Shown: positions 16,219-23,584 of the stretch, one piece after another
Layout of the letters: every line of letters starts with the position of its first letter
Position numbering within the stretch: the stretch's first letter is position 1
Assembly (NCBI GenBank): GCA_934675735.1
Contig: CAKURR010000006.1
Span: 1-64,000 of the forward strand
Direction of reading: 5' to 3'
Source of the DNA: an uncultured Clostridia bacterium
GTDB lineage: Bacteria > Bacillota > Clostridia > Christensenellales > Aristaeellaceae
DNA length: 64,000 bases
Position numbers and translations under genes: made by a program
The notes under the pieces: model-generated
Database searches by the model: none
What the model was told of the DNA's origin: nothing
The model's input: only the letters and a program-made list of their open reading frames with translations

Positions 16219-17061
16219 ATGATAAACGAAAACGAAATCAACCGCCTGAAAGAAACCCTTGCCCGCGCGGACGCCGTGCTTATCGGCGCGGGCGCGGGGC
16301 TTTCAACCTCCGCGGGCTTCACATACAGTGGCGAACGCTTTGAGCGGCATTTCGCCGATTTTGAAGCGAAATACGGCTTTCACGACATGTATACCGGCGG
16401 ATTTTATCCCTATTCCACGCCCGAAGAGCACTGGGCATATTGGAGCCGCTATATCTTCATTAACCGCTACACGGATGCGCCCAAGCCCGTTTACGACGAC
16501 CTGTTCGCGCTCGTTCGGGATAAAGATTACTTTGTGCTGACCACGAACGTTGACCACTGTTTTCAAAAAGCGGGCTTTGACAAGCATCGCCTTTTTTACA
16601 CCCAGGGCGACTACGGCCTGTTCCAGTGCAGCGAGCCGTGCTGCGCCAAGACCTATGACAACGAAACGATGGTTCGCGAGATGATGGCGCGTCAGAAGGG
16701 CATGCGCGTGCCGAGCGAGCTGGTGCCCCGCTGCCCCGTCTGCGGCAAGCCGATGACGATGAATCTCCGCGCGGATGACACCTTTGTCCAAGACGACGGC
16801 TGGTATCGGGCTGCCGAGCGGTATGACGACTTCGTGCGCCGCCATCGCGGCCTGCGGACGGTGTATCTGGAGCTTGGCGTCGGGTATAACACCCCGGATA
16901 TTATCAAATACACCTTCTGGCGGGCGACCGCCGAGAACCGCAAAGCGACCTATGTGTGCGTCAATCAGGACGAAGCCTATGTGCCCCGAGAGATTGCCGC
17001 GCAGTCGATTGGGCTGAACGACGATATCGGGCGCGTTCTGAAAGAAGCCGCCGTCCAATAA
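16219..17061 (+). CDS. Class M sirtuin (SirTM), probable protein ADP-ribosyltransferase
   Basis: The 280-residue protein is a SIR2-fold NAD-binding enzyme: GAGAGLSTSAGFTYSG (23-38) replaces the usual GAGxSxxSGIPxFR, and TTNVDHCFQKAG (108-119) replaces TQNIDxLHxxAG. The classical catalytic histidine is absent; the segment reads YTQGDYG with Q129. N110, Q129 and R184 have the same spacing (19 and 55) that I recall for the residues essential for ADP-ribosylation in Streptococcus SirTM (N118, Q137, R192). A zinc ribbon is formed by CSEPCC (137-142) and CPVC (172-175). Lipoyl carrier GcvH-L, the usual target, is not in this window. AAGGA precedes the ATG by about 10 bases. Confidence 0.9.
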   Translation: MINENEINRLKETLARADAVLIGAGAGLSTSAGFTYSGERFERHFADFEAKYGFHDMYTGGFYPYSTPEEHWAYWSRYIFINRYTDAPKPVYDDLFALVRDKDYFVLTTNVDHCFQKAGFDKHRLFYTQGDYGLFQCSEPCCAKTYDNETMVREMMARQKGMRVPSELVPRCPVCGKPMTMNLRADDTFVQDDGWYRAAERYDDFVRRHRGLRTVYLELGVGYNTPDIIKYTFWRATAENRKATYVCVNQDEAYVPREIAAQSIGLNDDIGRVLKEAAVQ

Positions 17062-17069
17062 CCTTCCGC

Positions 17070-18002
17070 TTAAAACAGGTCGAGCGTATTATCCAGATAA
17101 ATATCCTCCCGAACGAGCAGCTGGTATTCGGGTTTGGTCATGTAATAGAGCAGAAATTCGAGAATCAGAGCGCTGCCCAGCCCCCGTCCCTCGATTTTGA
17201 ATTGGGAAAAGCCCATCGGCAGATACGTATTTTGAATATCCGCAACGCCGATAAAGCCCGGGTTGGTCATCGCTTTGGAGAAGCGATAGCCGCCCGCCAC
17301 ATCGGGCGCGGTGCAGCGGTGTTCGACTTCTTCGCCGAGATTTTTTCGGCTGACTGCCTCATAGCAGCGCTTTCTGTCTTTGCACGCAAAATTGCAGCAC
17401 TCGTTGCAGAGAAATTCCACCTTGTCTTTGGCTTCGGGCGCAAGCGCGTTGAGCGCATCCAGCGCTTTGTTCAGGCGGAAATCCGGCACGACATAACGAA
17501 AGTCGTCCCGTTTCAGCTCCTGCTCCAGCTCAGAAAACGCCGTCAAAACCTTGGTCGTGGACGAAACCAGATACAGCTCGGGATAGCTCTTTTTCAAATA
17601 TGCCGTAAGCAGCTCCGAATGGACAATCACGCCGTTTCGGGGCTTTTTGCTTTGCGCAAACAGCGTGCAGAGCGCATTGCATTTGAAATCCGACAGATGC
17701 TCTTCCCGCAGCAGAGAATTGCTGAATGTCAGCCGCGCCGAAACGCCGTATTCGCGCGTCAGCGCCAGCGCTTCCCGCGGTGTGCATGTCCCGCTGCCGA
17801 CGCGTCCCCCGCCCCAAAGGCAGTCGGACGGCGCGCCGTAAATCGAACCGATATCGCACCAGTCGTAGAAATATTCCCTGTGTTCGCGGAACAGCGGCAA
17901 AAACACGCGATACAGCTCGTAAAATTCAAACAGCCCCGGCAAATGATAATATGCGACGCGCTTTGCCGTCGAATTTTCATTTTTCTTGATGGATGGTTCC
18001 AT
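17070..18002 (-). CDS. Unknown TIM-barrel-like protein with a cysteine cluster
   Basis: I do not recognise this 310-residue protein with certainty. Its middle part has alternating strand/helix segments that look barrel-like. A tight cluster CNECCNFACKDRKRC (about residues 200-214) could hold a metal or Fe-S centre, and the C-terminal FSQFKIEGR resembles a motif of the U32 peptidase family (UbiU/RlhA/TrhP type), whose members bind [4Fe-4S]. I infer a distant U32-like enzyme. There is no signal peptide. The start at 18002 (MEPS) is preceded by GGTGGGA; the ATG at 18020 has none. It converges on the sirtuin gene with only 8 bases between the stop codons. Confidence 0.7.
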   Translation of the reverse strand: MEPSIKKNENSTAKRVAYYHLPGLFEFYELYRVFLPLFREHREYFYDWCDIGSIYGAPSDCLWGGGRVGSGTCTPREALALTREYGVSARLTFSNSLLREEHLSDFKCNALCTLFAQSKKPRNGVIVHSELLTAYLKKSYPELYLVSSTTKVLTAFSELEQELKRDDFRYVVPDFRLNKALDALNALAPEAKDKVEFLCNECCNFACKDRKRCYEAVSRKNLGEEVEHRCTAPDVAGGYRFSKAMTNPGFIGVADIQNTYLPMGFSQFKIEGRGLGSALILEFLLYYMTKPEYQLLVREDIYLDNTLDLF

Positions 18003-18034
18003 AGCATTCCCACCGTTCATTTCTTTACGCCTTT

Positions 18035-18060
18035 TGTCGGGGCGCGTATTGCGCGCCCGC
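18035..18060 (+). repeat. Copy 1 of a 26-bp GC-rich palindromic dispersed repeat
   Basis: GTCGGGGCGCGTATTGCGCG followed by CCCG; it is one of five related copies in gaps of this window (others at 21591, 21831, 28504 and 45796). The core GCGCGxATTGCGCG is palindromic. Confidence 0.7.
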
Positions 18061-18091
18061 GTTTTTATGTTGAATCTGTTTTTATATAAAT

Positions 18092-18121
18092 AAAAGAAAA
18101 GCTTCCGTTCTCACAGAAGCT
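18092..18121 (-). terminator. Terminator of the tRNA operon
   Basis: On the minus strand GAGCTTCTGT, a GAGA loop and ACGGAAGC are followed by TTTTCTTTTATTT just after the tRNA-Leu gene. Confidence 0.85.
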
Positions 18122-18128
18122 CTTGCCT

Positions 18129-18215
18129 TGGTGCGGGAAACAGGACTTGAACCTGCATGAAATTGCTTTCACTAGAACCTGAATCTAGCGCGTCTGCCAA
18201 TTCCGCCATTCCCGC
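18129..18215 (-). tRNA. tRNA-Leu (CAG)
   Basis: An 87-base class II tRNA with long variable arm. The acceptor stem pairs GCGGGAA with TTCCCGC, the anticodon loop TTCAGGT gives anticodon CAG, GGTTCAAGT is the T arm and the 3' CCA is encoded. It is last in the seven-tRNA operon. Confidence 0.95.
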
Positions 18216-18226
18216 AAAAAAGAAAA

Positions 18227-18311
<85 letters not shown>

Positions 18312-18320
18312 ATATGAAGT

Positions 18321-18396
18321 TGGAGCTGGTGACGGGAATCGAACCTGCAACCTGCTGATTACAAATCAGCTGCTCTGCCAATTGAGCTACACCAGC
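18321..18396 (-). tRNA. tRNA-Thr (TGT)
   Basis: A 76-base tRNA. GCTGGTG pairs with the 3' acceptor strand, CTGATTTGTAATCAG gives anticodon TGT, and GGTTCGATTCC is the T arm. CCA is encoded. Confidence 0.95.
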
Positions 18397-18434
18397 ACAT
18401 CTCATTGGTGATGAGCAAACAAAAAAGAAGAAAA

Positions 18435-18511
18435 TGGCGACGCGGAAGGGGCTCGAACCCTCGACCTCCAGCGTGACAGGCTGGCATTCTAACCGACTGA
18501 ACTACCGCGCC
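18435..18511 (-). tRNA. tRNA-Asp (GTC)
   Basis: A 77-base tRNA. GGCGCGG pairs with CCGCGTC in the acceptor stem (one G-T pair), the anticodon loop CTGTCAC gives GTC, the discriminator is G as expected for Asp, and CCA is encoded. Confidence 0.95.
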
Positions 18512-18517
18512 GTAAAA

Positions 18518-18593
18518 TGGTGGGCCTTCAGGGTTTCGAACCCCGGACCGAGCGGTTATGAGCCGCCTGCTCTGACCACTGAGCTAAAGGCCC
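18518..18593 (-). tRNA. tRNA with CAT anticodon, probably Ile2 (lysidine-modified)
   Basis: A 76-base tRNA with acceptor GGGCCTT/AAGGCCC, anticodon loop CTCATAA (CAT), encoded CCA. The body TTTAGCTCAGTGGTCAGAGC and GGCGGCTCATAACCGC resembles bacterial tRNA-Ile2 more than elongator tRNA-Met. If so, C34 must be converted to lysidine by TilS to read AUA. An elongator Met identity is the alternative; it is not an initiator because the acceptor has a normal G1-C72 pair and the anticodon stem lacks three consecutive G-C pairs. Confidence 0.85.
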
Positions 18594-18622
18594 CTGAAGA
18601 ACCATCATACAGAAGAAAAAAG

Positions 18623-18697
18623 TGGTGACCCCGAGGGGAATCGAACCCCTGTTATCGCCGTGAAAGGGCGGTGTCTTGACCTCTTGACCACGGGGCC
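18623..18697 (-). tRNA. tRNA-Glu (TTC)
   Basis: A 75-base tRNA. GGCCCCG pairs with CGGGGTC, the anticodon loop CTTTCAC gives TTC, GGTTCGATTCC is the T arm and CCA is encoded. Confidence 0.95.
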
Positions 18698-18720
18698 ATA
18701 AAGTGGCTTCGCCTGAAAAA

Positions 18721-18797
18721 TGGTCGGAGTGAAGGGATTTGAACCCCCGACCCCATGCTCCCAAAGCACGTGCGCTACCAAGCTGCGCTACACTCCG
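18721..18797 (-). tRNA. tRNA-Pro (TGG)
   Basis: A 77-base tRNA, first in the operon. CGGAGTG is the acceptor 5' strand, the anticodon loop TTTGGGA gives TGG, and the C1-G72 pair is typical of Pro. CCA is encoded. Confidence 0.95.
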
Positions 18798-18822
18798 TAA
18801 GCTGTTCTCAAGCACGAGATGT

Positions 18823-18851
18823 ATTATACAGGACATCCGCGCGTCTGTCAA
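18823..18851 (-). promoter_or_regulatory. Consensus promoter of the tRNA operon
   Basis: TTGACA (18851-18846), 17-base spacer, TATAAT (18828-18823) on the minus strand: a perfect sigma-A promoter 26 bases before tRNA-Pro, as expected for a stable RNA operon. Confidence 0.92.
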
Positions 18852-18955
18852 CCGTTTTTTTGCATTTTTTTGCACTTTTTTCTTTTCCTCCGCGCCGCAT
18901 TTCCGCATTTTTCGGTCTTTTACAAAGGAAAGAACATCTTTTTTTCAATTCGTTC

Positions 18956-18984
18956 TTGACACGGCCCGCTTTGTCTGTTATTCT
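18956..18984 (+). promoter_or_regulatory. Promoter of the abrB-like operon
   Basis: TTGACA (18956-18961), 17-base spacer, TATTCT (18979-18984). Just downstream, around the expected transcription start, TGAAAAGT occurs twice with a period of 9 (18996-19003 and 19005-19012), a good candidate for an autoregulatory operator. Confidence 0.75.
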
Positions 18985-19057
18985 ATCATACCGTGTGAAA
19001 AGTATGAAAAGTGTGATTGGAGGGGTTCATCTGCCATCCGGCAAACATGTGCTGGGG

Positions 19058-19279
19058 ATGAAAAAGGCCCGCCATATCTTCGGAACGGCAAAAGTCGGCG
19101 ACCGCGGGCAGATTGTCATCCCCAAAGACGCGCGCGAGCTTTACGGCATCCGGCCCGGCGATACGCTGCTCATCCTCGGCGACGAGGAAAACGGCATGAT
19201 TGTCACCAAACCCGACGTGCTCAGCAGCCTCGCCGAACGTATTCTCGATCAAATTGGAAAAGAAGGGGCAAATTCATGA
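19058..19279 (+). CDS. AbrB/SpoVT-type transition-state regulator
   Basis: The product, 73 residues from this start, carries one swapped-hairpin AbrB domain: TAKVGDRGQIVIPKDARE (10-27), LYGIRPGDTLLILGDEENG. Such proteins dimerise and bind AT-rich DNA. The start is uncertain. ATG 19058 matches where clostridial homologues begin but has a poor ribosome binding site. A strong GGAGGGG at 19018-19024 points to an in-frame CTG at 19031, and an ATG at 19004 gives an 18-residue extension without a ribosome binding site. The stop codon overlaps the ATG of the next gene (ATGA), so the two are translationally coupled. It probably represses its own operon. Confidence 0.85.
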   Translation: MKKARHIFGTAKVGDRGQIVIPKDARELYGIRPGDTLLILGDEENGMIVTKPDVLSSLAERILDQIGKEGANS

Positions 19280-20553
19280 GTCAGAATGTTTTCGCTCAAA
19301 CCGGCGTATCCGACGCGGTGTATCGCTTCGGCGAAGAGGTGCTTGCCGCGCTGCGTCCGCGTTTTGATGAAATCGACCGCGTGGCCGAATACAATCAGGC
19401 CAAGGTCATCGCGGCCATGCAGAAAAACCGCGTCAGTGTCGCCTGCTTTGCGGGCACGACCGGATACGGCTATAACGACGTCGGCCGCGACACACTCGAG
19501 CGCGTCTACGCCGACTGCTTCCATACGGAAGCGGCGCTCGTCCGCCCGCAGATTACGTGCGGCACGCACGCGCTCACCATCGCCCTGAGCGCCAACCTGC
19601 TGCCGGGCGACGAGCTGCTCTCCCCCGTCGGCCGCCCGTATGATACACTGGAAGAGGTCATCGGCATTCGCGAAAGCGCCTGCTCCCTCAAGGAATACGG
19701 CGTGAGCTATGCCGAAGTGCCGCTCAAGGCCGACGGCTCGATTGATTACGACGGCATCCGCGCCGCCATCAACGAGCGAACCAAGCTGGTCACCATCCAG
19801 CGCAGCAAGGGCTATGCCACCCGCCCGACGCTCTCCGTCAAGCAGATTGGCGAGCTGATTGCGTTTGTCAAGTCCATCCGGTCGAATATCATCTGCATGG
19901 TCGATAACTGCTACGGCGAATTTGTGGAGACTGTCGAGCCCAGCGACGTCGGCGCGGATATGATTGTCGGTTCGCTGATTAAGAATCCCGGCGGCGGCCT
20001 TGCCCCCATCGGCGGCTATATCTGCGGCACGAAGGCCTGTGTGGACCGCTGCGCGTACCGCCTGTCCGCGCCCGGTCTGGGTCAGGAGGTCGGCGCAAAC
20101 CTCGGCCTGATGACCGCGCTGTATCAGGGCTTCTTCCTCGCGCCGACAGTTGTTTCCGGCGCGCTCAAGGGCGCGATTTTCGCCGCGAATATCTATGAAA
20201 AGCTCGGCTATCGCGTCGTGCCCAACTCCATCGAGTCCCGCCACGACATCATTCAGGCAGTCGAGCTGGGCAGCGAAGAGGCGATGATTGCCTTCTGCCG
20301 CGGCATTCAGGCCGCCGCGCCGGTGGACAGCTACGTCTCCCCCATCCCCGGCGACATGCCCGGCTACGACAGTCAGGTCATTATGGCGGCCGGCGCGTTC
20401 GTGCAGGGCTCTTCCATCGAGCTTTCCGCCGACGGCCCGATTCGCCCGCCGTATGCCGTCTATTTCCAAGGCGGCCTGACGTGGGTGCACGCCAAGCTCG
20501 GCATCCTGATGAGCCTGCAAAAGATGGTCGAGGCCGGATTGGTCAATCTGTAA
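19276..20553 (+). CDS. Methionine gamma-lyase family (aluminium-resistance/YnbB-like) PLP enzyme
   Basis: The 425-residue protein is a fold-type I pyridoxal phosphate enzyme of the family first called aluminium resistance protein and now methionine gamma-lyase-like (Bacillus subtilis YnbB). Visible signatures are CGTHALTIALSANLLPGDEL (cofactor phosphate region), SKGYATRPTL, MVDNCYGEF with the Asp that contacts the PLP ring, and the Schiff-base lysine in GSLIKNPGGGLAP. Expected activity is C-S lyase on methionine, cysteine or a related thio-amino acid, but specificity is not settled for this branch. It is preceded by AAGGGG and coupled to the abrB-like gene. Pairing with a transporter downstream suggests amino acid or thiol metabolism. 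Confidence 0.92.
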   Translation: MSQNVFAQTGVSDAVYRFGEEVLAALRPRFDEIDRVAEYNQAKVIAAMQKNRVSVACFAGTTGYGYNDVGRDTLERVYADCFHTEAALVRPQITCGTHALTIALSANLLPGDELLSPVGRPYDTLEEVIGIRESACSLKEYGVSYAEVPLKADGSIDYDGIRAAINERTKLVTIQRSKGYATRPTLSVKQIGELIAFVKSIRSNIICMVDNCYGEFVETVEPSDVGADMIVGSLIKNPGGGLAPIGGYICGTKACVDRCAYRLSAPGLGQEVGANLGLMTALYQGFFLAPTVVSGALKGAIFAANIYEKLGYRVVPNSIESRHDIIQAVELGSEEAMIAFCRGIQAAAPVDSYVSPIPGDMPGYDSQVIMAAGAFVQGSSIELSADGPIRPPYAVYFQGGLTWVHAKLGILMSLQKMVEAGLVNL

Positions 20554-20589
20554 AATTCAAATTCAACATACGCGAAAGGATACAAACAT

Positions 20590-21498
20590 ATGTGGTTCTG
20601 GTTTTCCGTGATTGCGCTGCTCTGCTGGAGCGGCTCTGACCTGTTTTCCAAAATTGGCTGCCGCGAGACCAACGACAAAACCGCGCACCTGAAGATGGTG
20701 ATGGCGGTCGGCATTGTGATGGGTCTGCACGCCTGCTTTGAAATCTTCGTGAACGGCGTGGAGATTAACATGCAGATTATCATGACCTATCTGCCCGTCT
20801 CCCTGCTCTACATTGTCTCGATGGCGATGGGCTACATCGGTCTGCGCTACATCGAGCTGTCCATCTCTTCCCCGATTTGCAACTCCTCCGGCGCGCTGGT
20901 GGCCATCGCGACGATTGCGATGAGCGGCATCGGCGACATGAACGCGTGGCAGCTGGCGGCCATCGCGCTGGTGGCCGTCGGCGTGGTTGCGCTGGGCATC
21001 ACCGAAGCGACGGAGGACGACGAGCTGCGCGCGGCCCGTCAGCAGGCGAGCAACCACAAATACGCCAAGTCCCTGCTGGCGCTGCTGCTCCCGATTGCGT
21101 ACTGCATTCTGGATGCGGCGGGCACGTTTGCGGACAGCCTCGTGCTCGAAACCCTGAGCGAGGATTCCGCCAACGTCGCTTACGAGCTGACCTTCCTCGT
21201 CGCGGGCCTGCTCTGCGGCGCGTATGTGCTCTTCGTCAAGCACGAGAAGCTGACCCCGCGTACCGAAGCGCCGAAGTATGTCGGCGCCGTCTGCGAAACC
21301 ATCGGTCAGTTCTTCTACATCTACGCCCTGGCGGACAGCGCGCACGTCGCCATGAGCGCCCCGATTATCTCTTCTTACTGCGCCGCGTCCGTGCTGTGGA
21401 GCCGCATTTTCCTCAAGGAAAAGCTGAGCGCCAAGCACTACATCTCCATCCTGATGGTTTTCATCGGCATCGTCATCATGGGCGTATTCGACATGTAA
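20590..21498 (+). CDS. EamA/DMT-superfamily transporter
   Basis: The 302-residue integral membrane protein shows about ten hydrophobic segments in two homologous halves, typical of EamA (drug/metabolite) transporters. Helix 1 starts at residue 2 (WFWFSVIALLCWSGSDLFSK) and the last (ISILMVFIGIVIMGVFDM) ends at the C-terminus. A hydrophilic loop around 142-158 separates the halves. The solute is unknown; position 36 bases after the PLP lyase suggests export or uptake of an amino acid or its product. AAGGA lies 9 bases before the ATG. Confidence 0.9.
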   Translation: MWFWFSVIALLCWSGSDLFSKIGCRETNDKTAHLKMVMAVGIVMGLHACFEIFVNGVEINMQIIMTYLPVSLLYIVSMAMGYIGLRYIELSISSPICNSSGALVAIATIAMSGIGDMNAWQLAAIALVAVGVVALGITEATEDDELRAARQQASNHKYAKSLLALLLPIAYCILDAAGTFADSLVLETLSEDSANVAYELTFLVAGLLCGAYVLFVKHEKLTPRTEAPKYVGAVCETIGQFFYIYALADSAHVAMSAPIISSYCAASVLWSRIFLKEKLSAKHYISILMVFIGIVIMGVFDM

Positions 21499-21511
21499 GC
21501 GCATTTCCCCC

Positions 21512-21541
21512 GAGAGCGTCGTTTCGGCGCTCTTTTCTTTT
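21512..21541 (+). terminator. Terminator of the abrB-lyase-transporter unit
   Basis: AGAGCGTCG, TTT loop, CGGCGCTCT followed by TTTCTTTTTG, starting 14 bases after the transporter stop codon. Confidence 0.8.
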
Positions 21542-21590
21542 TGCTTATCTTCTGGTATATTGAGCAAAAAAGCAAATCCTGCACAAAACG

Positions 21591-21856
21591 CGGACGCGCA
21601 ATGCGCGCCCCTACAATCGAAAAAACGATGCCTAACCGGAACGAAACAGGGGCGGCAAGAGCGCTATCCTTTTTCTGCGAAAAACACGCCCGTTTCACGA
21701 GCGGCCGTCCGTTACAGGAATTTGTATGAAATTTTGGATTTGCCGATTGAATGCATATCAAAAAAACGAACGCGTTCTGCGTGCTCCTCCACATCGCTTT
21801 TCTGCGAATCTTCCATTCCGTAAAAAAGCATTGTAGGGGCGCACTTGCGCGTCCGT
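21591..21856. repeat. Inverted pair of the 26-bp repeat bracketing 266 bp
   Basis: The element at 21591-21617 (minus orientation) and the one at 21831-21856 (plus orientation) are near-identical and inverted, so together they look like terminal inverted repeats of a 266-bp non-coding block. The inside encodes nothing convincing. No clear target-site duplication flanks it, so it may be two separate repeats rather than a mobile unit. The whole gap 21499-21871 holds no gene; it separates the transporter and the convergent hydrogenase. Confidence 0.55.
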
Positions 21857-21871
21857 TTTTTGATTTACAAA

Positions 21872-23584
21872 TTAGATTTTATGCTCCACATGCAGCAGAT
21901 GATGCGATTTTTCGGAGCACGGTTTTTCCAGATAGGTTTCATAGAGCCGATTGACCTCGGGGTTTTCGTGGCTGAAACGAATCGGCTTCTTTTTATCGAT
22001 GTCGTAGAGCACGGGCGCGCGCCTTGCGGCGAACTCCTGCCCGTCGTGAATCGGCTGTCCGCCGCCGCCGACGCAGCCGCCCGGGCAGGCCATGACCTCC
22101 ACGAAGTCATACTGCACTTCGCCGCGCTCAACCGCCGCAATCAGCCTGCGCACGTTGCCCAGCCCATGCACGACCGCCGCGCGCACCACCGCGCCGCCGA
22201 TGTTAAACTCCGCTTCCTTCCACGGCTTCATGCCGCGCACCTCGCGGAACACGTCCGGCCCGGGGTTCTTGCCCGTCACAAGCTTGAAGGCCGTCCGCAG
22301 CGCCGCTTCCATCACGCCGCCGGTCGCACCGAAAATCACGCCCGCGCCCGTGTATTCGCCCAGCGGCGAATCATACTCGCTCTCGGGCACGACGCTCGGG
22401 TCGATGGCCTCGGCGCGAATCATGCGCGCCAGCTCACGCGTAGTCAGCACGTAATCCACATCCTGCCCCGTGCCCGCGCTGTCCATGCCCGGCAGGGTGC
22501 ATTCTTCCTTCTTCGCCACGCATGGCATGATGGACACGCAGCAGATTTTCGACGGGTCGATGCCCTTTTTCTCGGCGAAATACGTCTTGGTAATCGCACC
22601 GAACATCTGCTGGGGCGATTTGCAGGTGGAAATGTTGTCCAGCAGCTCGGGCGCCTGTGTCTTGGCAAAGCGCATCCAGCCGGGGCAGCAGCTGGTGAAC
22701 ATCGGCATCGGCGCGCTGCCCGGATGGGTGAAGCGCTCGATGAACTCCGTGCCCTCCTCCATGATGGTCAGGTCGGCGGCGAAGTTCGTGTCAAAGACAT
22801 ATTCCACGCCCATGTGCCGCAGAATCGTCGCCAGCCGCTTTTCCGTCGCGACTTCGGGCGTCAGGCCGAACTGTTCGCCCCACGCCGCGCGCACGGCGGG
22901 CGCAACCTGCACCACCGTCACCACGTCCGGATTGTGCAGCGCTTCGAGCACCTTATCCGTGTCGTCGCGCTCGCGGAGCGCCGCCACGGGACAATGCGTG
23001 ATGCACTGGCCGCACAGCGAGCAATCCGCCGCCTCGATTTTGCGACCGTTGGCGACGTTGACGGTCGTGCGGCTGCCCGTGCCCATCACATCCCACACGC
23101 CGAGGTTCTGCACCTTGTCGCAGACCTGGATGCAGCGCATGCACTTGATGCACTTCGCGTTGTCGCGGATAAGCGGGAAATCCATATTCCAGCCGCTCGT
23201 TTCGGGCTTTTCGCCGTAAGGGTTGCCGATGCAGCCCATGTCGTTGGCCAGCTGCTGGAGCGAGCAGTTGCCGCTCCGCACGCAGACCGCACAGCGGCAG
23301 TCGTGCTGAGAGAGAATCAACTGCACGTTCGTCCGCCGCGCCTGACGCACGCGGGGCGAGTTGGTGTGGATGACCATGCCCTCCGTCACCGTGTTGTTGC
23401 AGGAGGTCAGCAGGCGCTCGTGGCCCTCCACCTCCACCAGACACACGCGGCAGGCCGCGATTTCGTTGATATCCTTCAAATAGCACAGCCGCGGAATGCG
23501 CACGCCGACCGCCGCCGCCGCGTCCATGATGCTGGTGTTCTCTTCTACGCTCACGCGCACGCAGTCGATTGTCACGTTTACCAT
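21872..23584 (-). CDS. hydA: [FeFe] hydrogenase catalytic subunit
   Basis: The 570-residue enzyme makes or oxidises H2 and has nearly the length and numbering of Clostridium CpI. Clusters in order: N-terminal [2Fe-2S] (C34, C45, C48, C62), a His-Cys3 [4Fe-4S] (H94, C98, C101, C107), two ferredoxin-type [4Fe-4S] (C145/148/151/155 and C188/191/194/198), then the H-domain: TSCCPGW (C299, C300), IMPCVAKKEE (C355), and ACPGGCVGGGGQP (C500, C504). All H-cluster ligands are present. No signal peptide is seen, so it is cytoplasmic. The start overlaps the end of the upstream partner gene by 7 bases, so the two are coupled. Maturases HydEFG are not in this window. Confidence 0.97.
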   Translation of the reverse strand: MVNVTIDCVRVSVEENTSIMDAAAAVGVRIPRLCYLKDINEIAACRVCLVEVEGHERLLTSCNNTVTEGMVIHTNSPRVRQARRTNVQLILSQHDCRCAVCVRSGNCSLQQLANDMGCIGNPYGEKPETSGWNMDFPLIRDNAKCIKCMRCIQVCDKVQNLGVWDVMGTGSRTTVNVANGRKIEAADCSLCGQCITHCPVAALRERDDTDKVLEALHNPDVVTVVQVAPAVRAAWGEQFGLTPEVATEKRLATILRHMGVEYVFDTNFAADLTIMEEGTEFIERFTHPGSAPMPMFTSCCPGWMRFAKTQAPELLDNISTCKSPQQMFGAITKTYFAEKKGIDPSKICCVSIMPCVAKKEECTLPGMDSAGTGQDVDYVLTTRELARMIRAEAIDPSVVPESEYDSPLGEYTGAGVIFGATGGVMEAALRTAFKLVTGKNPGPDVFREVRGMKPWKEAEFNIGGAVVRAAVVHGLGNVRRLIAAVERGEVQYDFVEVMACPGGCVGGGGQPIHDGQEFAARRAPVLYDIDKKKPIRFSHENPEVNRLYETYLEKPCSEKSHHLLHVEHKI

